A stretch of 64,000 nucleotides of DNA. It comes from Atopsyche davidsoni. Taxonomy: Eukaryota > Arthropoda > Insecta > Trichoptera > Hydrobiosidae. The stretch spans positions 3,162,001-3,226,000 of the forward strand of contig JAILWY010000019.1 in assembly GCA_022113835.1 (NCBI GenBank). Reading direction: 5' to 3'. The translations under genes were made by a program, and so were the position numbers. The notes beneath the pieces are model-generated. The model did no database searches and was not told where the DNA came from. It saw nothing but the letters and a program-made list of their open reading frames with translations. Position 1 is the first letter of the stretch. Each line of letters starts with the position of its first letter. Of this stretch, positions 24,747 through 37,100 are shown one piece after another.

Positions 24747-25465
24747 ATATATTTAATATCTTACATGATTACAAAAAAGTATACTTTAAGATTATTCCAC
24801 ATTGTCAGTGAATCATCCAGACTAAGCACCTGAGCATTGCCATAATAATTATCGTTCCGTCATTATAAACATTTGTAAGGCACTCAGTAGTTAACAGAGA
24901 TAATGCTACATTCGCCGCTCATTTCCACTCGGAGTAAATTGAGCATGAAGTGAGCCATATGAAAACGGTTAGAAAAAACCAGTCAAGTCCACTCTCTAAA
25001 TTTTGCACACGGACTCTCTTAGGTCAACTCACTGCGAGTGTGAAACTTACTTTGTTTTAAAAAAAAATTAGAGCATATATTTATTTTTATTTAAGTTGTT
25101 GTAATGCGGCAACAATCAAAAATATTTTTTTATTTATTATTTTTAACAATCTTCAATATCTACATTATAATATATCTTTAAACCCCACAATTTGAAAATG
25201 TGCTTTATGTACAATAAGTTACAACCTTAAATTTAGTACCTAATAGTGAATATTTAATGTAAATTGTAATTCCATCGCAATAGTCAACATTATATGTTGT
25301 TAGTAGTTGGAAATGGCTACATACTTTTATTTTGAGATGGGAAATATTTTTATAATAATAAAAATGGACTTTTAAGTAAGATATGTTTTTTTATTGTACA
25401 TCCTAAAAGACCGTCGCCAATCTTTCAAAATGTCGAGTGATTTTATTTACACAGTCGTGTTAATA
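24747..25465. other. PINK1 3' flank
   Basis: AT-rich, probably 3' UTR. An AATAAA lies at 25,357-25,362. No coding evidence. Confidence 0.35.
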
Positions 25466-26192
25466 AAAATTTACTCAAAAAAGTTCTGTTGGCAGACGTA
25501 AAAATTTGATCCTCCTTGTTGCTGGCTATTTTTCGAGGTCACGTTTACAGCTTTGCTTGCTATAAAGCCCTGTGCACACGTCGCGCCAAAACTTGTAACC
25601 GACCAACAAATATTTATTTATTTTAAACATTTTTTATAAATATTCACGATTTTATTTTAATTTCTCAAGTGAATTATTTTCTACACGGGCATCATCAAAA
25701 TGGAAAAAGTGGCAGCTCGTTGTCGATTGTTATTTGCTGTAATACATATATTTCACATGGTTCAACACTCAATACTGGAGCAACGCAAATAAAAAGAGTG
25801 TGCAATTACTGAGTGCATGAAAGTAATTAGAGAAGACGATTTTTTACTCAAAAATATAAAACATTTACTAGAAAAACGAAATAAATACTACAACTGAACT
25901 TAGATCAAGGGAAAAATAAAATTTCGAAATTTACATTTTTGTAATGGCAGCACCAATCGAAATAATTATTTATTTGAATGGCAGCACCGTTGTTGTGCTT
26001 TTCTCTGTTGTGTTTGGCGATGCGATCAAATCGGAGCACGTTTTCTCTTTTAGTGGTCCATTTCATCACACGTCTCTGCAGAAGTGCCAGAAAATAAAAG
26101 CAAGGTTGCAACGTGACCTCGAAAAACCGCCTAAAACAAAAGAACGTCAAATTTTTCACGACTTCTAACATAAGTTTTGACTAAATTTTCAT
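25466..26192. mobile_element. Inverted-repeat element upstream of TOMM20
   Basis: A block of about 100 bp at 25,466-25,560 recurs in inverted orientation at 26,093-26,192. Shared features are AAATTTACTCAAAA, GTCGTGAAAAATTT and TTTTTCGAGGTCACGTTGCA. The two form ends of a 727-bp unit. The interior carries a short unsupported ORF with a repeated GGCAGCACC. A third copy lies at 55.9 kb. It is best read as a non-autonomous element or terminal-repeat pair. The right end is only 94 bp from the TOMM20 ATG, so it may supply promoter sequence. Confidence 0.5.
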
Positions 26193-26285
26193 CCTACAAT
26201 TGACACTAGTTACTCACCGGTTAGTGTGAGGTACAGAGCGAAGTTAAAGATTAGTATCTTCGATATAAACAAGTAATTATTAGAT

Positions 26286-28076
26286 ATGTTGCAACTGAAT
26301 AAAACGTCAATGGGGATCGCTGCAGGAGTTGCAGGCACATTATTTCTTGGATATTGTATTTATTTCGATCAGAAACGACGCAAGGATCCTGATTTCAAGA
26401 AGAAATTGAGGGAACGTAAGAGTTTCTTCATTTGTTTTTTGCTCTCCGTGAGTTTAAGTTAAAGTAACATAAAATTGTTGATGACTACGTTTAATACTTT
26501 GAGTGAACTGTACTTTGTTTATAACTGCTATGATTCATGATGTATGAGTCAAGGTTTATTTATTAAACTCATGTTGGGAAGGGTCCATGTGTCTTATTTG
26601 ACTGTTTGATGGATCTTTTCAATAAATCTCACCTAAGAATCAACAGTTAAAAAAAACAACACTGTTTTATTATTACACCATTTCTTTTCTGCCAACCATT
26701 TCAGGTCGAAAAGTATCTCATAATATCAACACTAAGAGGTCCGATTCCAATGCAATGCCTAACTTAAAGGACCATCAAGCGGTTCAAGAATATTTTTTCC
26801 ACCAAGTAAGAAAAATCATCTTTTTTTGTATAAACACATCGTGTCACATCACATCGTGAACATAAACACATTGTGTAATTATAAAAAAATAAAACATTAC
26901 CTCTTTTATGTTAATGGGTAAAAAATTATTTAAATGTAAAAAACCTCAAATCTATAAAAGTAACATTTTAATTACAGTTCGTTTTTTTATGATTTTAGAT
27001 ACAACTTGGGGAAGAGCTATTAGCGACTGGGAACTTGGATGAAGGAATTGAGCATTTTGGAAGGGCCATCTCATTCTGTGGCCAGCCCAAACAACTTCTG
27101 GAGGTAACATCATCAGTTATTGTGATACGGAGTGACAGTCTTTTGTTGGATCTTTACCCTTCCACAAGATTTTGGAGAAGCTTTGTATAGTATTATATTA
27201 AATAATTGTATAATATTATATTAAATCTAGTATCTCATCATTTTAAAACACTTCTATCAACAAGACTGAAAAGATGAAAATAAATAATTTGATGCATTGC
27301 TAGCAATGTATCTTCTATATATATAATATATATACATTGTTACTTTTTGGGCTTGCAATAAAATTATCAACATTCATGTATATTTTGGCCGGAATATTTA
27401 TGACATTTATTCTATTTATAATATAACACCCACTGCGCGAATTTTATGATTTGTGACTTTTACGCCAGCTGTGCGATTCATACCAAAATAGTATACTTTT
27501 TAAGACTGTAGCATAAAAACTATGTGATGTATTTTTGTTGTGTATTGGTTGTCTAAGAGTTGTACGAGAGAGAGCGATCTCTATCGCGTCATGTATTTAT
27601 ATATTCCGGGGGGGGAACACTCACTACTGTGTTTCCCCATGAAGTTTGACATGTCATAAATTCCCTTCATGGGGCAAAGGCCACAATTTTTAAAAGCGTC
27701 TTATATCAAACTTTAAAAAGTTCAGAAATTTCTGACATAGATTACTGAGAAAATGAGAGATCTTTTAACCTATAGAGGTATTGTCAACTTTTTAAGTTTG
27801 ATAAAAACATTATATTTGTGATTAATTGTTCTATTTGTATTTTCATAATGGATTCCTACAAAATAAGTACTTCTTCATTTAATTTTATAAAAATTAATTT
27901 CATAAAATATCTACTATTTATCATGCTAGGTGGTTGAAAATTGGACTGATTGGTTACAGGTACTACAGCAGAGCATGCCGGCACCTGTGTTCCACTTGCT
28001 GTTGCAGCGACTGCCCACTATTATGCAGAACTTTGCTGCACAGCGAACCTCTGTCCAGGATGAAGACCTTGAATAG
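26286..28076 (+). CDS. Tomm20: Mitochondrial import receptor subunit TOM20
   Basis: Four exons: 26286-26415, 26705-26805, 26999-27103 and 27960-28076. They total 453 nt (150 aa; human 145) with consistent phases. Residues 9-27 form the single N-terminal membrane anchor (GIAAGVAGTLFLGYCIYF), followed by a positive cluster (DQKRRKDPDFKKKLRERR). This is typical of the signal-anchored outer-membrane receptor. The cytosolic presequence-binding domain shows FFHQIQLGEELLATGN, HFGRAISFCGQP and PAPVFHLLLQRLPTI, all close to metazoan TOM20, and the acidic end DEDLE. TOM20 recognises presequences and passes them to TOM40. It lies in tandem after PINK1, whose import it mediates. A possible poly(A) signal is at 28,420-28,425. 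Confidence 0.95.
27104..27959. other. TOMM20 intron 3
   Basis: 856-bp intron with a short (AT)n tract at about 27,317-27,334 and a GGGGGGGG run near 27,609. Inverted copies of TTCCCCATGAAG and CTTCATGGGGCA (about 27,632-27,675) form a small hairpin. Confidence 0.35.
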
Positions 28077-31000
28077 TGCTTGCTGGTGTAATAGTTTTAA
28101 AATCTGAATTAATATTGTTTTTTTTAATTTACTTTATTGTGATTTGATTTTCTGCTAACTAGATTAATCCAACATTATGTTGTCATGAACACTGTTATCA
28201 GTTACCTACAATTCACTATTTATTAATTTTATAAAAATACACAAAAGTATGAAAATATTTTGTAACATATTGCATTGCAGACATGTGGTTGAAGCAGGAT
28301 TTTTTTATTTATTTTATGGTAATTGTTAAAAGAGTGGTGTAAAGGCATAAAGAGAAATCAAAGAAAAATAGACAATGTTTTATTTTACTGTTTATTCACA
28401 TTATTTTTTTAGATGACAAAATAAATAGCAATCACTGGTATTGTAACTGTGAAACAGTACACCGCAAAATTTACATAAGAAGCATGTTTAATACACATTG
28501 TTTCTGTTAATTTTTTTCTTCTCAGTACAAACAATTTTTAAAATTTATTGATTACTATCACCATTAAAGTGGCCCATTATCATTGTTCTAATTAAATAAA
28601 CAAGTAGTAAAAAAATTATTGCAGAAAGAAAGAGATCACAGAAACTACATGACAGCAATACAACATTAATGTAAAATTTATATGCTTTAACAAGCTTATA
28701 GCTATAAAAAGTTATTTATAATAAATTTAATCAATAAAATACCATCAACTTTTTTATTGATTTAAAATATTTAGTTAACTCAGGTTGGTTTACATTTTAG
28801 TCTTATCAGTGGCAAAAAAATCTGATACAATGTGCAAAATGAGTTGCATACAAATCAATTAAAAACATCTGGCTTTACTGATTATCTGCAAAAATATTGA
28901 CTTGTATGATGTTTATAAATTACTCCGCATTAATATTAGCATAAACTTTTACAGTTAACAAATTGATATGAAAAATGGGTAGTAAGTATGTTAAATCCAC
29001 AACTGTTGTTTTTAATCTTAAATCCTGTTTTACACCATCCCGACTGAAACATGCAGTATATTGAAAGAAATATTTCAATTCTCATATGCTCAAATGTGCC
29101 ACAATGTAGTCTATCGCCACCCACGTAACATTTGGGAAGCAAACTTTTAAATATCTAAATTATAACAATTTATTGTTGATTGAAGCAGCATTTCAGGGTG
29201 TATCTTTCTAGCCGATGTTTGTATTTGCTTCCTGCACAGATAATTTTTTTATTTTCAACATTTTACATTAAATGGACATATTAGTTAGAACTAAATTATC
29301 AAGCATTAAAACAGGGATGCACAAGATAATGGACCAATATTTTTTAGTGGATCACTATTGTGAATAAGGTAGAACAGTAAAATATTTTCATTGGGAAAAT
29401 TATCATTTTTTTTAAATTGTAAAATATTTAAATATGATTTTTTTTAATTTTGATATTTGAGTTTAAAAGAAGAATCATACATCGGATATTAAAAAAGGTA
29501 TAAAAATAAATAAATGTCTATCGGCTATGACATTTAATTATATATATATATATATATATATCCACTATGGCACTCGCTTTTCAGAGAATTATAAAGTATT
29601 CTGAGTAGAATGGATTATCATAATTTTGTAAATAAAAAGGAAAAGTTACATATTTTTTACATTTTACTATTTTTCATATTCTCAAAATTTTATGAGATAA
29701 CTTTTATTTAATACCTACTAAGCTCTTGACATATGAATTTTAGTTATAGATCTTTAGAAAGGTTCATAGTTTTCAATGTAATAATAATAAAAACTGGATA
29801 TAATTTGTTTTGTGGTGATAAATTAATATGGGTGTGATTCTATATGGGTGGTGAAAAATCACTACGGATAAACCAAAGAGACATCAGAATTTAGCGTAAA
29901 TTTGGGCGATTATTCCCACTAAAGCAGTTCAGGGTATGCGAAAATGCATTTTTTTCAGCTGTGTGAATATACTTAACACAGATACAGATCTAAATGTTAA
30001 TATGAATTTCTGTGATAATAAAAAAATACACTATTTTTTTATTGATTTGTTTAAATAAAAAGGCAGATATTATATAAAATAAAAAAAAGCTTTATGTATG
30101 TAATGACAAACAAGAAACTTTAACTATTTTTAAATTATCATATCTACCAATATTAAAAAAAACATAATTTAATGGAATATGTATATAAAAGATTAGTTTT
30201 GGATTTTATCCAATAAAGAATATAAAATAAATTCTACAGCATCCTATAATAATAAGTACACATTTTAAGTAGAGTTGTGATTAGCAAAGAAAAGTTAGCT
30301 AGCATGTTTATATAAATATTAAATTAACCTCAATTTGTATGGTAGAATAACGGTAATTTTTTATGGGGTGTGAAAATTAAATGCATTATTGGCTTATTTA
30401 GACAAATTATATATTTTCAATCATAAACTAGCACTTTAACCAAATATAAAGCTATAATTAATGCTACACCTTCACTTTCACCGCAGGGTTTAGTTACCTA
30501 AGACAGATGATCTAAGATCCTACTACGTTTACATGCAAAAGACATGGTAGCAAATATTAACAGGCAATATTTCATACAAAAATATTGAAAATAAATTACA
30601 AAAATAAAATTAGAGTGACCAAGAACCATTCATATTAATAATATTGTTTGTAATTTGTTGTTTTTTTAAATTAAAGAATAAACATGGTTTATGCGTGGTA
30701 TTTACCAACATTGTATTTTTTATATTTACTTTTTACACTGACTATATATTTTTATTTATTTATTTTCATTTTATTTTTTTTGTATGAATAAGGCGACATT
30801 TTCAAACCTCACAAATAAATCAGTTTAAAACATAACTTTAAAATAAATTTCTAAAAATATAATTGTATATTTCTTTATTTAAAATATACAATTCAGCTGT
30901 TTAGGCATGCTTTTCAGGGGAACAAATACCTCATGATAAAAATACAACCTTAGTCATTTGTAAAATTCTGAAAACACTTACATAACATATTTTATTGTTA

Positions 31001-31117
31001 AAATTGTATACTTTTAATTTCGTAAAAAATATAAATTAAAAATAGTACTAAAAATTCAATAATCATAAAAAAACACTAATAATTTATAGTCTTAAGCAGC
31101 TATGAGTTTGTTTTGAA
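28077..31117. other. Convergent intergenic region TOMM20-HMBS
   Basis: AT-rich with an (AT)n tract at about 29,539-29,562. It holds the 3' UTRs of the two converging genes. No further coding signal was seen. Confidence 0.4.
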
Positions 31118-31123
31118 TTTATT
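31118..31123 (-). terminator. Possible HMBS poly(A) signal
   Basis: AATAAA on the minus strand, about 70 nt after the HMBS stop codon. The hexamer is frequent by chance in such AT-rich DNA. Confidence 0.3.
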
Positions 31124-31194
31124 ATAATTGAAATGAAATATGCATTTATAACACATATTTGATTTAATTATTGATAATATAACTGGGTATATAA

Positions 31195-34100
31195 TCATTG
31201 AGTCACTGCAGCAGGAGTAGTGGTTATGCTACCTCGGATGAAGTCTTGAGCACATTTCATAACATCCAATGCTCCTTGGTTGATAAGTGCCTGTGCTAGC
31301 TGTTTCCCTATATCTTCACATTTCTCCATCGCGCTCTCCAAGAGATTATGATGCTTTATCATACCACAGTATAATCGCATTTCTTTGCTGCTTCCATTAG
31401 ATTCTATAACCTCTTTTGGTTTGGAATTCGCACCAATCAAATTAGTATTATTTTCGGCAATCGTATTGATAGTATTCTCAGTTAAGATTGTTTTGGCACT
31501 TGTTATTTTTAAAAATGGACAATTTTGTGCATTTGGTTCTTTTTCAGTGTCATAGGATGTTGTAGCCACATCATTGTTTAAGTTGTTCACTTCTAGTTTT
31601 GTATTGATGGCCACCACTTGATTTTGCATGAATGGGCATTTATTGATGTCATAACTTATGCTGCGAGGATGTAGCTTTACAAGTTGTTTGCTGAACTTTT
31701 CCTGTTCATTCACAGGATAAGGACACCGACCCATTACTTCCTGTCCTACTGGTAATGCTATGGGACAAGTTCCGGTGTCATTGTTCATGTTGTGAGGATA
31801 TGATTTCTCAGATTGTTCATTAAACTTTTCATTCTCATCTACGTAATAAGGACAAACTCCCATGACTTCTTGTCCAACAGAAAATTTTACAGGATAGGTT
31901 TCATTGCCACCAATCAGGAGTGGGCAGTGCTTGAACAGTTTTCCATGTGCATTGATAAGGGATTCTATCTCACTTGGGTCTCCTTCTTTTAGCATTGCAC
32001 TAATGTTTTTTTGCTTGCAACACATCAATCGGGGTTTTTGAGCATTATTTTCACCGGATTTTTTAGGATATAAAGATAAAATCCCTAGTTTTGAATGTTT
32101 AGAGCCTGATTCATCAAAATTTGGAGTAAGATCCTCAAGGTCTAGAAGTTTATGTTTTCCACTCTTGTTTTTTAATTCATGAGAGTTCTTTGGTGTATCA
32201 AAAATTTTGACGGTATCAAAGGTGTGGAGGAGAGAATCCTGGATTTTAATTTTTCCATCCAAGCTCCACACTGCACCCACTACCTTCAGTTGCTTCATTG
32301 CACTATTTCCATTCGGACCGGTTGCATCTCTTAAACTTGTAGATATGGCTACCGGAGCACTGCAACCACCACCTAAAAATACAATTTAAATATACGTCTC
32401 AAAATTAACAATTATATTAAAAATATAAATATTAATCATTTTGGGGGAAAACAGAAATGCCAATTTAGTTTTAAGACTATAGAATCGATGCTTATTAAAA
32501 AAAAAATTATAACTGTCAATAATTATATTTCTACAAATAAAATTGGTAAATGCAATATATCATACCCAGTGTTTGTAAAAAAGTTCTCTCGGTGAGTATA
32601 CGACAATAAGTATCTTCATGGTTGAGAGGCTCAAGCATCCGCAGTATACGGTGGTTGTTCGCACGACATTCCACAGCCAAAGCACCCTGGCCTATGGCAT
32701 AAAGCACATCTTTGGATGATAGCACCTGCAAAAAATAAACATATTTGAAAGTTAGTTATTTAAAAATATAAATATTATACTTGTCTTAATTTAAAATAAT
32801 CAGCCTCATGAGAGTTTTGCTATGACCTGAGATATCCGTTCATGCCACCCCATCCTCTGGAGCCCGGCATGTGCTAATATGAGTGCAACATAATCAGGTC
32901 CTGTCAAAGTCATATCTTCATCCTCAGATCGCCGGTGCTTGTCTAGCTTATGTAAGCGTGTGTTCAAGTTGCCTCGAATATCCAACACTTTCAGTTGGGG
33001 GTAGCTGCGCGACAGTTGTGCGGTGCGCCGTAAAGATGACGTACCTGTAAAGTTACATCGTAATATTAGCTATACTACCCATCTATTCAAAACAAAAATG
33101 AGATATATTCACAAACGTGTGTGAGAGATATATAACGGAAAAATATTAACATTCCAGAACTCACCAATAATGGAGCCAGCGGGCAATGTGGCCAAAGTGT
33201 GACCTTTGAAGTCTTCGCGTAACACTAGAGCATCTCGAGGGTCTTCCCTACAAAATATATAATAATAAAAGTAAGTATATATTTTTTATATGCATTCAAC
33301 AGATAAAGAATATTATTTTTGGAATCCAGTATGATTCGAAACAAAAACATAAGCATTAAGGATGTTGAACCAATTATCCTCTTCCAAGAAAAATCAAAAT
33401 AGACAAAGCCTCAATGAAATGCGAAGATATAAGTAATATACATACCTTTCCAGTACGGCACCAATAGCCATACCCATAGGTAAGCTGGTAGGCAAGTCTT
33501 TGAGAGAGTGCACTACAAGGTCTACAGAGCCAATATGAAGCGCTGCCTCTAGGTCAGCTGTGAAGAGAGACTTCTCTCCAATTTTCGGCAGTGATACATT
33601 CAGAACTCTGTCACCTAGGGTAGACATTGTCACTGTAACCAAAAAATGTGGATATGGTTATTTTAATATGCGAGTCATATATTACTGATGGTTATAAAAG
33701 CTAAGTTTTTCAGTTTCAGTATTATTGGGAAGTAATTTTTCTGCAGTACTTATTTTTTACATTTAGTGTGAAAACATATTAAAAATGGATAATATAATAA
33801 GATTAATCCTTTTTTAAATACCTCCTTTTTTTCCTAATTCCCTCCTTGGGTTAGATCAAGACAGAAAAAGTCTAGCTTAAATTGAATACCGCAGCCGACG
33901 TTCATACAAAATTCATGTTTTCAATTTTGGCCAATGCTTTGAGATTCGGGAGGATGTTTGGAATTGAAACGAGAATAACAAGTCTTATTGTTACTAATAC
34001 AAAAAAGATCATCATGAATATAATAAGTAAGTTACACAAGTTTAAGTATTCACATTTAATTGCTATTGATTTATATCCTAACTTAATCAGTAATTATTGA

Positions 34101-37100
34101 TCTACAGGTTGAAAGTGCTATGTTATCAGTGTAACATGTAAGATAAATTATAAGTAATTCAAGGCCAATGTTTATAAATCTTTTAGTTGCTTAAACAATC
34201 AATTTAATGATTACATTTCATAAAATAGTATTTTACTTAATCTGAATATTTACTTTTTATAAATTTTTAACTATCTACAGCTGAAGAAGCTTGACAAAAT
34301 TAATTAATATTTTGATAAAATATAAAAACACTATTATCTTATCACAACACAAATTATGCCACTATTCAGAAAAATTACATAACATTACACTGTGTAGCGA
34401 AACAACTAATTATACAATATATATATTTATATATATATAGACTTGGAACTTCAGTGGACTGATTCTACTGCATTCTCAGTAAATCTACGAATGTGCTTAA
34501 TTTTTTTAATGATAAAATTAATAGTCTTCAATATTAGTGCAAAGATCCCATGAAGTTCATCTATTAAAAAAGCTATTTTATTAGTAAGCTGCAACTTTAA
34601 AAGATCTTAATCACAGCAGAAAAAACAAGAGCAGAGAAACGTGTTTTATAGAAATCGAACTAAATTTATTTGACAAGGAACGCTTATTGAATATGATGTC
34701 AAAATGAAATGTGAGGCCATTTCGATGAAAATAACCAGACTTGTCAAATGACCTTTGTATATGGCATATAACTCAAAGGAAAACAATAATTGTTATTTCC
34801 TTACCTTAAGGTATTCACTTTATTATTCAAACGAACCAGTTTTGCATATTGGTTGTCATGAATTTATTGTGCACAATATCACTCGACAAACACTACAGTA
34901 CTATTGCAGTATTTTAGTATTGAAATTACCACTCATTCAATCCAGAAGAAATATATATATATAAATATATTATATATTCTAATTATAAGTCTTTATTAGC
35001 AAAAATGTTTAAATAATCATATTCAAAATAAGCTTAAAGTGACATCTCCCCTACACCCAGTATGTATTACTATATTAGTTGCTTCCTCATTATTAAAACA
35101 CAGGAAGATCCTGCATATGATCGCCGAGCAATTCCATTAAATTATTGGTGGCAATTTTACAGTGCGTCTTACTTTGTAATACTTGAAAGCGCTTTGTTTA
35201 GTGTAATTTTTTAGTTTTAATACTTTTTACATTGACTATATATTTTCATTCTTCATATATTCCTATTCATACAAACACACACATACAATATATATATATA
35301 TATATGATAGTATATAAATATATATAAATAGAGATAATAATATATATACATATTAAAATTATAAAAATAAAAGAACTAAGTACAAAAGTCACCTAAATGA
35401 CACAAAAGCAAACATTTCTCACTTCATAAAAATTACACAGAAATACAATAATGCACAATAAATTACTCGCATTGCAAGGATAAAAACCTTATACGCAGCA
35501 TCAGTAAATATAATAAAATATGTTAAAAAATAAATATTAAGTCATAAATACATATGCACACACATTTTCTTACAATAAAGAAATGCAAGGTAATATCAAG
35601 TATGAATTAATTGGCACTCTTATGTGAATTTTAAAGTTGAAAAAATATGGACAGACAATAAATAAAAGAGGTTTTAAAAATAAATTTAGCTCTCTACACA
35701 TGTAGCAACAAATCGCGCCACCAACTTGGAGCTAGCCACTAACATCCCTTTTTTTGTGTGTTTTAGACGCAATTGGCTAGCTGCAATAAGGACCCACTAC
35801 AACATTTTCCCTAAGAAAACCATGAACACTGGCTGAGCATAAATAAATGCTGAGATGGTCGCCAATGTCCTCTGAGGAGAGGCACCCAACGAGGAAGAAG
35901 CAAGTTGGTGGCGCGATTTGTTGCTACATGTGTAGAGGCCTTAAAAAGCAGCAATCATCCTAATACCGAGATTTTGAAAAGGTAATTATTATTATTATTT
36001 TATATTCAAGACAATGTCTTACGTATATCGGTGCACGAAACCAAATTTAATTTAACCACTACATTATAGTTTGGACAGAAATTTTTAAATTCCAAAGTGA
36101 TATTATATAACAAGTCACTGTCATTATCTTTTAGAAAAAAAGTATGGTAATAATTTTTTTCCAAAAGTACTCTGGTACTATAATTTATATGCAGTGTTTA
36201 AGTGATTTTCTTTTTCCAGCATCGATATACTTTCGCTGTAGGCTTACCAATTTCGAATTTTTTTTCCGGGTGTAGATTCTTCAATAAGGATATGACATAG
36301 CGAGTCTGAGTGAGGGCCAACTGCAAAAAGAAAGATTTTTTCAAAATACACACACACATATATAAATAGCAGTGATTGCTTTTGTCTAGCCAGTTTTACT
36401 TTATATTTGAACAGATGTATAATATATTGATCTCTCTCTACGATATTGTCTGAGATATTTTTGTTTGTTGCTTCACTTTACATATATTACTTTTAATGTA
36501 TTTATTGTTTACGGTCAGGAATTATTCAGCAGTAGTTTATTCTGATATATGATAATTTGTAACTGTATAAGTAGATGGACACGGATTCTCAACATTCAAC
36601 AACCCTTGAATTCTGACCCTCCTTGTATTTTAAAAAATGTGGTTTAATCATGCTGGTTCATATGTAAAAACCAGAGCGAAAACTAACATCAAATAATTAT
36701 CAACTAATCAAATTTTGTAAGGTTTACTGATAAACTGTAAGAAATAAGAAAGGAAGAAGATCGGTCATCGTTTTAACATAAATTATAGCAGTATAAATTA
36801 AACAAAATGTTTAGTTAAACTTCTATGGATTGAAAATAAACTCTAACAAAAGTAACAAAGCTCTGAAATGCAATGAATTTTTGTAAGGATTTAAGATACA
36901 TAGACTTATATCCGAGCCAAAATAAATTTATTGACTACGTTAATTAATCAATTTATTACGTGTCTGGGAAATAAAATATTTTTTCTACAAACATAAAATG
37001 TAAATGACAATTTGACAATTTGAAAATTTGACAAATATAAATGATATTTTGAATAAAAATACTTGAGTGATTTTCCACATTTTTGTTTTTATTAGTGACC

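Noticed and set aside
25905..26171. 74- and 88-codon ORFs upstream of TOMM20
   Set aside because: They lie across the inverted-repeat unit 25,466-26,192 and have no domain or start context that outweighs that.
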